A stretch of 64,000 nucleotides of DNA from Oscillatoria sp. Its GTDB lineage: Bacteria > Cyanobacteriota > Cyanobacteriia > Cyanobacteriales > Laspinemataceae. The notes below the pieces were generated by a model that saw nothing but the letters and a program-made list of their open reading frames with translations, ran no database searches and had not been told where the DNA came from. The stretch is taken from NCBI GenBank assembly GCA_011390515.1, contig JAABSJ010000005.1:1-64000 (forward strand). The letters are read 5' to 3'. Below are positions 38,511 through 47,493 of this stretch, piece by piece (position 1 is the stretch's first letter; every line of letters begins with the position of its first letter). Both the position numbers and the translations under genes were made by a program.

Positions 38511-41198
38511 TCACCCCTGCCATACCATCCGGCAAATCTCCTGATCCACCAGTTGATAGCGGGGGATTGGGGTATCGTATAGGCGGAAGAGTAAGCCCGA
38601 CTGCACTAATATTTCTAGGATTATTTGTAATCTCTCGGGACTGCTTCCGAGTTCGGTTGTGAGTTCTTCTAGGGTTTTGCGGCAGGGATAGGGCATGGTG
38701 GGGCACTGTTCACAGTCGGGAGTCGGTTTGGCGAGGGTTTGGAGGGCGGATCGGGCGATTTGGATGTTTTCTACGCCACAGTCAGAAATCGCCTCTCGGA
38801 TGCCTCGTCGAAGTAAGGCTGCTTTGCCGCCATAGTCTTGATATTCGGCTAGGGTAGTAATCTGTTCGGCTTCGAGTTGTGTGCCTGCTAATTGTAACAT
38901 CAGCCCTCGCACTTCGGCCACTGTACCAGGGGCTAAGTCTTTGACTAATTGCTCGCTCAGTTCCGATTCTAGGGCATATTCCGCCTGTTCTGTTAACCCC
39001 ATCATGGCCCGGTGAGCGGTGTCCAGGGATAAGTCTTGCAAATGATAGCACAAGTTTTCCCGGGTCTCTCGGTTGATAAATTCTAGCGATCGCAGGGATT
39101 CGTTTTCGAGTAAATCAGCCAAATGTTCCGTCCGTAAACAGACGATCGCCTTGACAAAGGGAACATTCAAGCAGTCGTGCAAAAACTCATAAAACAGGTG
39201 GCGGTGTGACTCATGGGCACTATCAAATAAGTCCGCATCCACATCAAACAGTAGGGCGGTTAAAATGTTGCGATCGCCATTTCCTCCCAGGCGATCGCAG
39301 AGGGTGTGCAGCATGGGAATCCGATTTTGCTCCTCGGTTGTGTCCACAATGGGTAATCCCATCTGAGCAAAAGTACGATTAAAAACTTCAACTGCGCCGG
39401 GAAACCAATCCCCTTGAATAGAAATAACCAGGGGTAATGCCAAATGGAGTCCGATTTGTTTTTGATGTAAGGCAGGGGCTAATTGAGCGGATAAGAGGGA
39501 GGATTTGCCGACGCCTGCGGGACCATGAATTAGGGTAAGTTTGTAGTCCGGACGGCCAATTCGGGTAATCGCACATTCGACTTCAGATTCTCGTCCCGTG
39601 AGACTTTCCCCGGCATAGCGTTTCCGGGGAAAGGGCCGATCGCCAATGCCGAGATGCAGCAGTTGGGTGGGATTCAGGGGGTGGAGTTGGGGTTGCAGGG
39701 GTTGGGCACCAATGAAAGCGCGTAATCCATACTGATGTTCCAGGGCGTAGAGTTCCTGTTTCAGGGCAAAGGCGGTGAGGCGATCGCCTCGATTGAAGTA
39801 CAGCGATCGCAATTCCCAGAGGATTTCACTGTATAATCGAGGATTACATTCCGGTTGGGCTTCGGATTTGGCTTCTTCTAGGGTGGCAATGGCTTGGGAA
39901 CTCTCACTGAGTGCCGACAGGGCTCTCCCTAATAATAATAAATACCAGCCGCGATGATACTGGGCGGACCATTCTAGGAAACTGCGTTTTTCCGGGGTGA
40001 GAGTCTTGGTGCGGTAGGATTCCAGAATCTGGAGGGCATTTAAGGCGGACTGCTTGGCGATCGCCCATTGGGAGTTCCAGAGGGCCACTTCCCCCCAATA
40101 GCCGCAATCCTGTGCCTCCGCGATCGGGTCGGGATATTGTTGATGCAGTTGAGTGGCGATCGATGCCACCTCTTCCAATCCATCGCGGTCCCGGAGTTTT
40201 TGCAGCACTTCCCCCAGGGCATTGATAAATTTTGCCATCAAATCCCGGCGATCGGCTTGTTGGTAGATGGCGACACATTGCTGAAAATAGTCTCGCGCTT
40301 GCCGGTAGGCTGCTGTAGCTACGCCTCGATGTAAGAGGGCTTCCCGATGCCAGCAAGCACCCAGATAAAACAGCAAACAGCCATAGCGTTCTAAATTGGG
40401 AGTAGAGTTTTCCTCTGGTGGATTCCCTGAAGCGGGGATTGTGGGGACGGCTTTTTCCCAAAAGGCGAGACTGCGTTGGTAAAATTCGCGGGCGGTTGTG
40501 AGTTCATCATGACTGTAGGCATTCCAACCCCGCACGAAATCTAAACAGGCTTGTAAATAGGGGTCCAAACTCTCCCCCGCCCGCTCAATATCCTTAATTG
40601 CACAGGCGATTTCCTGGCGATGGGTGTGGGTTAATAGTTCAATAGCAGCGCCAACTTGCAGTTGGTCCGCCCCGGCTTCTAGGATGCAGTTAAATAAACT
40701 TTCGGCGGTTTGGCGCAAGCGTTGGATGAGTTTAGGGGTGGGAATTTCAAATTTAATGGAGGGTCCCGCCCAACTTTTAAAATTTGGGGCAAATTGCGTG
40801 ATGCGATGCAGCAAATCGTCCGTAACCCAGAGGATTAATGGGAAGGGAAACTGTTTGCGAAATTCGTCCCGAACTAAATCAATGGAAATTAATAATTCAT
40901 CGATCGCCACGGCGGATTCTAATCCTAGAACCATCACCCCAGGGAGTGAGGGCAATTCCCCAAATTCCTCAATCATTTTACCAAATAAGGTGGTACTTAA
41001 GGGGGGTAAATGGATTTCGGCCACCGAAACCGGACATCGTTCCCGCAGTCGTTGCAGCATTTCTGTTTGCAAATGCCGATAATTGCACCGCACCAAAATG
41101 ATGGCAAATTGTTCGGCAGACAAAGCGATCGCCCTCGATAGGGTATTTAGGGAGCGTTCGTTGTAAGCCGCTACATCAATGGGCTGTTGTTGTTCCAT
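38511..41198 (-). CDS. Large STAND-type P-loop NTPase with TPR-like middle region
   Basis: Second half LTLIHGPAGVGKSSLLSAQLAPALHQ (Walker A) and ILTALLFDVDADLFDSAH; alpha-helical repeat region LYFNRGDRLTAFALKQELYALE. Confidence 0.8.
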   Translation of the reverse strand: MEQQQPIDVAAYNERSLNTLSRAIALSAEQFAIILVRCNYRHLQTEMLQRLRERCPVSVAEIHLPPLSTTLFGKMIEEFGELPSLPGVMVLGLESAVAIDELLISIDLVRDEFRKQFPFPLILWVTDDLLHRITQFAPNFKSWAGPSIKFEIPTPKLIQRLRQTAESLFNCILEAGADQLQVGAAIELLTHTHRQEIACAIKDIERAGESLDPYLQACLDFVRGWNAYSHDELTTAREFYQRSLAFWEKAVPTIPASGNPPEENSTPNLERYGCLLFYLGACWHREALLHRGVATAAYRQARDYFQQCVAIYQQADRRDLMAKFINALGEVLQKLRDRDGLEEVASIATQLHQQYPDPIAEAQDCGYWGEVALWNSQWAIAKQSALNALQILESYRTKTLTPEKRSFLEWSAQYHRGWYLLLLGRALSALSESSQAIATLEEAKSEAQPECNPRLYSEILWELRSLYFNRGDRLTAFALKQELYALEHQYGLRAFIGAQPLQPQLHPLNPTQLLHLGIGDRPFPRKRYAGESLTGRESEVECAITRIGRPDYKLTLIHGPAGVGKSSLLSAQLAPALHQKQIGLHLALPLVISIQGDWFPGAVEVFNRTFAQMGLPIVDTTEEQNRIPMLHTLCDRLGGNGDRNILTALLFDVDADLFDSAHESHRHLFYEFLHDCLNVPFVKAIVCLRTEHLADLLENESLRSLEFINRETRENLCYHLQDLSLDTAHRAMMGLTEQAEYALESELSEQLVKDLAPGTVAEVRGLMLQLAGTQLEAEQITTLAEYQDYGGKAALLRRGIREAISDCGVENIQIARSALQTLAKPTPDCEQCPTMPYPCRKTLEELTTELGSSPERLQIILEILVQSGLLFRLYDTPIPRYQLVDQEICRMVWQG

Positions 41199-41586
41199 AA
41201 TAACTGCAATCTAGTCGAAAGCGGCGATTGATTCTTAAGGGTCCGGTGCTTTTTTTTAGCAGAAGGATGACTCCAGGGGGAATTTTGACTGAAGTCCACT
41301 CACCAGGGGAATGGGTTTAGTTTAGCCTAAATTGAACCTAATTTTGACCTTGATCCAGGAAAAGTCCCTAGACTCATCCGTAGCATTTTGCCTCACATCT
41401 TTCTATCATAATTTAACGGGTCCGTGAAAATTGGGGTTGATTGTTTTAGTAACTCTAGGTATGGGCAACCCATCCGGGATTTTTCAGTCCATTCACCGAA
41501 AAACCCAGTTTCTGGGTTGCCCTGGGTCAGTCGTGAACCTGTTAAAATCCAGCGTATCCTAACTCGGTCGTTTGGAAAGAACACAG

Positions 41587-42162
41587 ATGTTATCAAACCG
41601 CTTTAATCAGGCTTTAACCTTTGCGGCACAACTCCACGCGCACCAACAGCGCAAGGGTTCGGGGGTGCCTTATGTGGCTCATTTACTGGGGGTAACCAGT
41701 ATTGCCCTAGAATATGGGGCCAATGAAGATCAGGCGATCGCCGCGTTACTCCATGATGCGATCGAGGACCAAGGGGGGGCCGCTACCGGGGCAGAAATTC
41801 GCCGTCGCTTTGGAGATGCCGTAGCGACAATCGTAGAGGCTTGCACCGACGCCGACGCTACCCCAAAACCCCCTTGGAGAGAGCGCAAAGAACTCTATCT
41901 GTCCCATCTTCCCACGGCTTCCCCCTCGGTCCTGTTGGTGAGTGCCTCGGATAAATTGCACAATTCCCGGTCAATTCTTCAGGATTATCGGGCAATGGGA
42001 GAGACAGTCTGGGACCGTTTTAAGGGGGGTAAAACCGGCACACTCTGGTATTATCGCGCCTTGGTGGAAGCCTTTCGTCCCACAGGGGTTAATCCTTGGT
42101 TATTTGCGGAATTAGAGCGGACTGTAACGGCGATCGAACAGTTAGCATTGGACCCGTCATAA
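41587..42162 (+). CDS. HD-domain (SpoT/MESH1-like) phosphohydrolase
   Basis: FAAQLHAHQQRKGSGVPYVAHLLGVTSIALEYGANEDQAIAALLHDAIED; SASDKLHNSRSIL. Start re-assigned to ATG 41587. Confidence 0.88.
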   Translation: MLSNRFNQALTFAAQLHAHQQRKGSGVPYVAHLLGVTSIALEYGANEDQAIAALLHDAIEDQGGAATGAEIRRRFGDAVATIVEACTDADATPKPPWRERKELYLSHLPTASPSVLLVSASDKLHNSRSILQDYRAMGETVWDRFKGGKTGTLWYYRALVEAFRPTGVNPWLFAELERTVTAIEQLALDPS

Positions 42163-42306
42163 ATAACCGGATAAACCCGCCCCAGCAGTCTGGGAATTCT
42201 CGCCCTTAATCGGGTCAAAGATTGTAGTCTAAATCACGATTTCCTCGGGCTTTTTCCCGGGATGAAAGTACCGGACCTATTTATAGCAGTCCTAAATGAT
42301 TTGTGC

Positions 42307-42353
42307 CTCACCCCCAACCCCTCTCCCGCTTTGGGAGAGGGGTTGGGGGTGAG
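42307..42353. repeat. Perfect 21-bp-stem hairpin CTCACCCCCAACCCCTCTCCC-GCTTT-GGGAGAGGGGTTGGGGGTGAG in a family D-like element
   Basis: Direct reading; flanked by TATAGCAGTCCTAAATGAT (42282) and GTCTTCCACAACTG. Confidence 0.95.
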
Positions 42354-42453
42354 GGTCTTCCACAACTGCTGCAAGGACTTCTCTAGGCGATCGCCCAGAT
42401 GTAAAATCCGCGAACCCTGAGATAGAATAAAAAAAATTCAGTCTCCTACCTGC

Positions 42454-44520
42454 ATGGAACTCGCCCTCGGCTTTTTGAAGAACGAACCCATCTTTGCCTT
42501 TGCCGTTCTGTTGGCCGTTATTTTAGTCGTGCCAATTTTCTTTGAACGCCTACAACTGCCCGGATTAATTGGCCTCTTGGCGGCTGGGGTAGCCTTTGGA
42601 CCCAATGGATTGCAGCTTTTACAGCCGGAATCGGAAACCATGAAACTCCTGTCCGACATCGGGGTAGTTTACCTGATGTTTGTCGCCGGTCTGGAAATGG
42701 ATATGACCGAGTTTCAAAAGGTAAAAAATCGCTCCATTGGATTTGGAAGTATTACCTTTTTCCTTCCCCTGATTACCGGAACAATTATTGCTCGATTCTT
42801 TGGATTTAGTTGGAATGCTTCCCTATTAATTGGGTCGTTGCTGTCCTCTCATACTCCCCTCGGTTACCCGATTTTGAGTCGATTGGGATTGATGGGAAAT
42901 GAGGCGGTGATGGTGACCATTGGCGGAACCATTTTTACCAATATTCCGGCTTTGTTGGTCTTGGCGGTCTGCGTGAGCGTTCATGCTGGGAGTTTTAGTC
43001 TCCTAAATTTGGCAATCATGCTCGTCCTGTTAACCCTTTATACCGGCATTGTGCTGTTTGGGTTTGACTGGGCGGGACGGGAATTTTTTCGGCGGTCTGG
43101 AGATGAAGAAGGCAACCAATTTTTGTTTGTCTTGCTGGCAGTTTTCTTGGCCGCAGTTGGCGCTCAAATCATTGGTGTTGAAAAAATTGTTGGGGCATTT
43201 TTAGCCGGAATGGCCGTGAATGGCGCAATGGGTTCCGGTCCGGTGAAAGAAAAGGTCGTGTTTGTCGGAAGTGTCCTATTTATTCCCATTTTTATGGTGA
43301 ATTTAGGGCTATTAATTGACATCCCCGCTTTTATCGTAACCCTGACTTCATTTTGGTTGACCCTGGCGATTATTTCAGGACTCTTAATCAGCAAATTAGT
43401 CGCAGCATTATTAACTCAACTGCTGTATCGCTACACTCGTGCCGAGACTCTGGCAATTTGGTCCCTGTCTATTCCTCAAGTGGCGGCCACCCTGGCGGCA
43501 ACGATTGTGGGATATAACGCCTTAAACCCTTTAGGAGAGCGCTTGTTGAGTGAGGAAGTCCTGAATACGGTGATTGTGATGATGTTAGTCACCGCGACTT
43601 TAGGGCCATTTTTAACAGCACGGGCGGCAGCCAGTTTGACCCCACCGACGACTAATTTTGAGGCGGTGAAAACGCCTTTTGGTGAAGGGAATCAGCCGAC
43701 TGGTCCATTTACGGTGATTGTGCCGGTTTATAACCCAGAAACCGAAAGGAATTTAGTGGAAATGGCGGCGTTGCTGGTGCGCCAGGAAGAGGGCCGAATC
43801 GTTCCTTTGTCGATCGCCCGGGTGATGGCACAGATGGACGCCTCAGCAGTGGATGCCGCCCTGGTTCGCAGCGAGAAGTTAGTCGCCGCAGCGGTGCAAC
43901 TCTCTCAAGAATTTGGGGTCAAAGCCGAACCAGCAGTGCGGATTGATGATGATATTGCCCAAGGAATTGCTCATGCCAGTCGAGAGCAAAAAGCCAGTTT
44001 AATTGTGATGGGATGGGGGGAAACCACCACCCTGAGGGCGAGATTATTTGGCAACGTGATCGATCGCCTCTTATGGACGGCGCATTGTCCCGTAGCGGTG
44101 ACGCGCCTGCGCGGTTCACCCCTGCAAATGAAACGAATTTTAGTGTTGGTGGATAATCTTGTAGCGCGGGCGGTGTTTTCCGTGCGGTTTGCCTATAGTT
44201 TAGCCCAGATTAATGGGGGACAGGTGACCTTATTCCATGTTTGCGATCGGCGCACCCCGGAAGAGGTGAATGCTCGCATCCAAGCTCAACTTTCGGCCTT
44301 AATTACGGAATTAGCGCCGAGCAATCCGACACAAATTCAGATTGTGATTGCGCCGAATGATGATATCCCGGGGGCAATTCTCAACGAGGCGATCGGCTAT
44401 GATTTAGTGATTCTCCAAGGGATAAGACGGCGCACCATGTCCGGATTAGAGGTTGATGATGTCACCACAACTGTTATCCAGGAGCTTTCCTGTTCCCTGG
44501 TGATGTTGGGATCCAGCTAA
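42454..44520 (+). CDS. CPA2-type cation/proton antiporter with C-terminal universal-stress-like domains
   Basis: Multi-TM N-terminus GLIGLLAAGVAFGPNGL..GVVYLMFVAGLEMDM; C-term SLIVMGWGETTTLRARLFGNVIDRLLWTAHCPVAVTR. Confidence 0.92.
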   Translation: MELALGFLKNEPIFAFAVLLAVILVVPIFFERLQLPGLIGLLAAGVAFGPNGLQLLQPESETMKLLSDIGVVYLMFVAGLEMDMTEFQKVKNRSIGFGSITFFLPLITGTIIARFFGFSWNASLLIGSLLSSHTPLGYPILSRLGLMGNEAVMVTIGGTIFTNIPALLVLAVCVSVHAGSFSLLNLAIMLVLLTLYTGIVLFGFDWAGREFFRRSGDEEGNQFLFVLLAVFLAAVGAQIIGVEKIVGAFLAGMAVNGAMGSGPVKEKVVFVGSVLFIPIFMVNLGLLIDIPAFIVTLTSFWLTLAIISGLLISKLVAALLTQLLYRYTRAETLAIWSLSIPQVAATLAATIVGYNALNPLGERLLSEEVLNTVIVMMLVTATLGPFLTARAAASLTPPTTNFEAVKTPFGEGNQPTGPFTVIVPVYNPETERNLVEMAALLVRQEEGRIVPLSIARVMAQMDASAVDAALVRSEKLVAAAVQLSQEFGVKAEPAVRIDDDIAQGIAHASREQKASLIVMGWGETTTLRARLFGNVIDRLLWTAHCPVAVTRLRGSPLQMKRILVLVDNLVARAVFSVRFAYSLAQINGGQVTLFHVCDRRTPEEVNARIQAQLSALITELAPSNPTQIQIVIAPNDDIPGAILNEAIGYDLVILQGIRRRTMSGLEVDDVTTTVIQELSCSLVMLGSS

Positions 44521-44973
44521 CCGGACTCACTCATCCCACCGGAAGCACTGGGTTTCAATAGCACAATTTTGGCAATTCAATCCCGCTCTTTCCGGGATTC
44601 CGACTAGACCCTCTTGCTTCCATTCGGGATCGATCCCCCCAACCCCCCTTAAAAAGGGGGGCTTTTAAAAAAGGGAGGCTTTTTGGAATTCTGGAAGAAG
44701 TCTACGGACGCGAGTCAAGCTAGAGCCTAAATATAGAGTAGGGTAGGGATTGCCTACCCTACATCTGTACTCCCTCTTGCCAAGCAACTGGTTCACCCCT
44801 TCCTCCATCCCTCCCAAACCTAGACTCAACTCACGCCTGGAGTTCAGCTAACTGTTACACTGTAAAAACAAGCTTGCCACAGTCAACCGTGGGTCTTGCC
44901 GGTTCAATCCCCGGAGAGCCAAACAGTCTTGAAGTAAAGAGAAAGATACTTGTAGGGCAGGAGAAAGCAAGCG

Positions 44974-46155
44974 ATGCAGAGAATAAGGAGGGAGGCAATG
45001 CTAGAAGACGGTCTTGGCACTCAAGTTGAAGATAGCCAGGAACTACTTGAGGATCAATTTGAAGAGGAAGATGAAGAAGAGTTAGAGGAGGAACTGACTA
45101 TCCCGGTGAAGGATAGAAAGCTCGTCACGCATCCTTATGACTTTGTGATCCGATCGCTCAAAGCTCAGATTGATGACCAGACTCTGGTTTTGGCGGATAA
45201 ATTTCAGCGTCGGCAAGTTTGGGACCAAACCAAATGCAGTCGGTTGATCGAATCTCTCCTGCTGAATGTTCCCATTCCCGTCTGTTATTTTGCAGAATTA
45301 GATGATGGATCCTATAGCGTCATTGACGGTCAACAACGGTTGACCGCGATTTATCGGTTTCTCAATAATGAATTTCCCCTCCGGGCGTTAAAAATACTCC
45401 CCGACATTAACCGCAAACAATTTGAAGACCTTGAGGTATCTTACCAACGCTTGCTCCTATCCCGGACCATTCGTTGTATTGTCATCCTCAAAGAATCCCA
45501 CCCGGATATTAAATTTGATGTCTTTGAGCGCTTAAATACGGGATTTGTCCCCCTGAATGCTCAGGAAATCCGCAACAGCGTCTATCGTGGCAAGTTGAAT
45601 GATTTAATTTTAGAACTGTCCGAGGATGAGGTTTTCCAAAAAACTCGCCGGGTTCTGAATATCGATAAACGAATGCAAGATTGCGAAATGATTTTGCGCT
45701 TTTTTGCCTTCTTTTTCGACCCGATCGCCTATCGCGGCACCTTATCGAAATTCCTGGATCAATACCTAGAACAGGGAATTCATTTTGACGATGAAACCAT
45801 CGAGCATCATCGCGAAATCTTTAGAAAAACCATTGATGATGTGTTCGCGATTTTTGATTACGGAGCTTTCCGGCGCTATAATCCTGATACGGGATGGGAA
45901 AAATCTATCAACCGCGCTATTTATGATGTAATCATGCTCTCGTTTGCTTATGTCAGTTCCGAGGACATTCGCAGCAGCAAAACCGAGATTATTGAAGCAC
46001 TCAAAAAAGTGTGTCAAGACCCCGATTTTAGCGAAGCGATTACCTCCTCTACCAAAAATAGAGACCGGATTCAAACCCGGATCGACAAATGGCGAGATGC
46101 GATGACAGAGATCGGGTTGGATGTTCCGAAAATTAAAATCGGCAAAGACTCGTGA
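44974..46155 (+). CDS. DUF262 domain protein
   Basis: YSVIDGQQRLTAIYRFLNNEF; FDVFERLNTGFVPLNAQEIRNSVYRG. Confidence 0.92.
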   Translation: MQRIRREAMLEDGLGTQVEDSQELLEDQFEEEDEEELEEELTIPVKDRKLVTHPYDFVIRSLKAQIDDQTLVLADKFQRRQVWDQTKCSRLIESLLLNVPIPVCYFAELDDGSYSVIDGQQRLTAIYRFLNNEFPLRALKILPDINRKQFEDLEVSYQRLLLSRTIRCIVILKESHPDIKFDVFERLNTGFVPLNAQEIRNSVYRGKLNDLILELSEDEVFQKTRRVLNIDKRMQDCEMILRFFAFFFDPIAYRGTLSKFLDQYLEQGIHFDDETIEHHREIFRKTIDDVFAIFDYGAFRRYNPDTGWEKSINRAIYDVIMLSFAYVSSEDIRSSKTEIIEALKKVCQDPDFSEAITSSTKNRDRIQTRIDKWRDAMTEIGLDVPKIKIGKDS

Positions 46156-46212
46156 ATCTGGGGGAAAAGAGGGAAGATACCATCACCCTCTTTAACCAAA
46201 GGCCAAGAAGTT

Positions 46213-47154
46213 CTAGGATAATTCCAGACAGCGCGCAATGGTGGCAATCACGGACTGACTGAGGGCATCTAGGTGATATCCTCCCTCCAATCCGAAGACG
46301 ATCCGGCGGGTCAGTTGCAAACAATAATCGGTGAGGATGCCGTAATCGTCCGGTTGCAGGTCGATTCGGGCTAAGGGGTCTGCCGCATTGGCATCATATC
46401 CAGCGCTCACCAGCAACAAATCCGGTTGAAACCGCCTCAAAAATGGCATCACCTTTTTCTCAAACAACACCTGATATTCGGCGAGGGTACTGCCTGCGGG
46501 GACAGGAAGATTGAGGATGTTATCATAAGGGCCGGTTTCATCCGCTGCGCCGGTCCCGGGATAGCAGGGGTATTGATGGAGAGAACAGTAGGCAATTTGG
46601 GGATTTTTTTCGACAATTTCCTGGGTGCCATTGCCATGATGCACGTCCCAGTCCAGGATGGCAACCCGTTGCAGTCCATGCTTTTCTAAGGCATGGGTGG
46701 CGGCGATCGCCGCATTGGAAAATAGGCAAAATCCCATGCCGCGATCGCTCTGTGCATGATGTCCCGGGGGTCGCGCCAACACGAACGCCGGTTCCCCCGT
46801 CTCCAAAACGCGATCGACTCCATCCAACCAGGCACTCACCGCCAGCAGCGCCACCTCGTAACTGTAACGAGAAACCGGGGTGTCCAGGTCTAACCGGCCC
46901 CCCCCACATTCAGCCAACATTTCGATTTCGTGAATATGGCGCGGCGTATGAACCTTCTGGATCGCCGATAGAACCGAGGCATGATGTCCCGGTGTCGGCA
47001 GGTGCCAGGACAGGCGACTGGCCCAGGGTAAGGCTTTTAACGCTTCGACAATGGCCGTTAACCGAGCAGGACGTTCCGGATGCGATCGCCCCGTATCATG
47101 GTCTAAAAATTCTTCCGAGTAAATTACAGAAAACAGTCCTTGGTCATTTGTCAT
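46213..47154 (-). CDS. Histone-deacetylase-family hydrolase (acetoin utilization/AphA-like)
   Basis: RPPGHHAQSDRGMGFCLFSNAAIAA; VAILDWDVHHGNGTQEI; VSAGYDANAADPLA; FGLEGGYHLDALS. Confidence 0.93.
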   Translation of the reverse strand: MTNDQGLFSVIYSEEFLDHDTGRSHPERPARLTAIVEALKALPWASRLSWHLPTPGHHASVLSAIQKVHTPRHIHEIEMLAECGGGRLDLDTPVSRYSYEVALLAVSAWLDGVDRVLETGEPAFVLARPPGHHAQSDRGMGFCLFSNAAIAATHALEKHGLQRVAILDWDVHHGNGTQEIVEKNPQIAYCSLHQYPCYPGTGAADETGPYDNILNLPVPAGSTLAEYQVLFEKKVMPFLRRFQPDLLLVSAGYDANAADPLARIDLQPDDYGILTDYCLQLTRRIVFGLEGGYHLDALSQSVIATIARCLELS

Positions 47155-47304
47155 GGGTCATTTGTCCTTGGTTGTTGGTCATTTGTCCTTGGTTGTTGGT
47201 CATTGGTCATTGGTCATTGGTCATTGGTCATTGGTCCTTGGTCTTCCCCCATCCAAAGGACAAATGACAAAGGACAAATGACCCATGACAAATGACTAAT
47301 CCAC
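47135..47304. repeat. GGTCATT(T)GTCC-type short tandem repeats, inverted at the distal end
   Basis: Multiple GGTCATTTGTCCTTGGTTGTT and GGTCATT units followed by AAAGGACAAATGAC units in the opposite orientation; overlaps the 5' end of the deacetylase ORF. Confidence 0.9.
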
Positions 47305-47493
47305 TGATAATTATCCCCCCTCAAATAACACTCCACAAATCAGGGTATTTTAAGCCGTCAGCTTTGGCCCGAATCAGGTCAATCCATGTTAAAATATTAA
47401 TCACAATTTAGCAATATTTCGATGCGAGGTAGCATCAAATCGGTTCTGTAGCTCATTGTTATTTAGTCTCACTTTTTTGGAGTTTTTCATCTT

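Noticed and set aside
38389-38706. ORFs overlapping the family A element and the STAND gene 3' end
   Set aside because: Repeat-derived or antisense translation without motifs.
39904-40461. 185-aa minus-strand ORF
   Set aside because: Alternative frame inside the larger STAND NTPase gene; Arg/Ser/Pro-rich composition typical of spurious frames.
44862-44925. tRNA-like sequence (GGTTCAATCCCCGG..AGAGCC) upstream of the DUF262 gene
   Set aside because: The T-arm-like part is suggestive but no matching 5' acceptor strand or acceptable anticodon stem could be built by hand; needs tRNAscan-SE.
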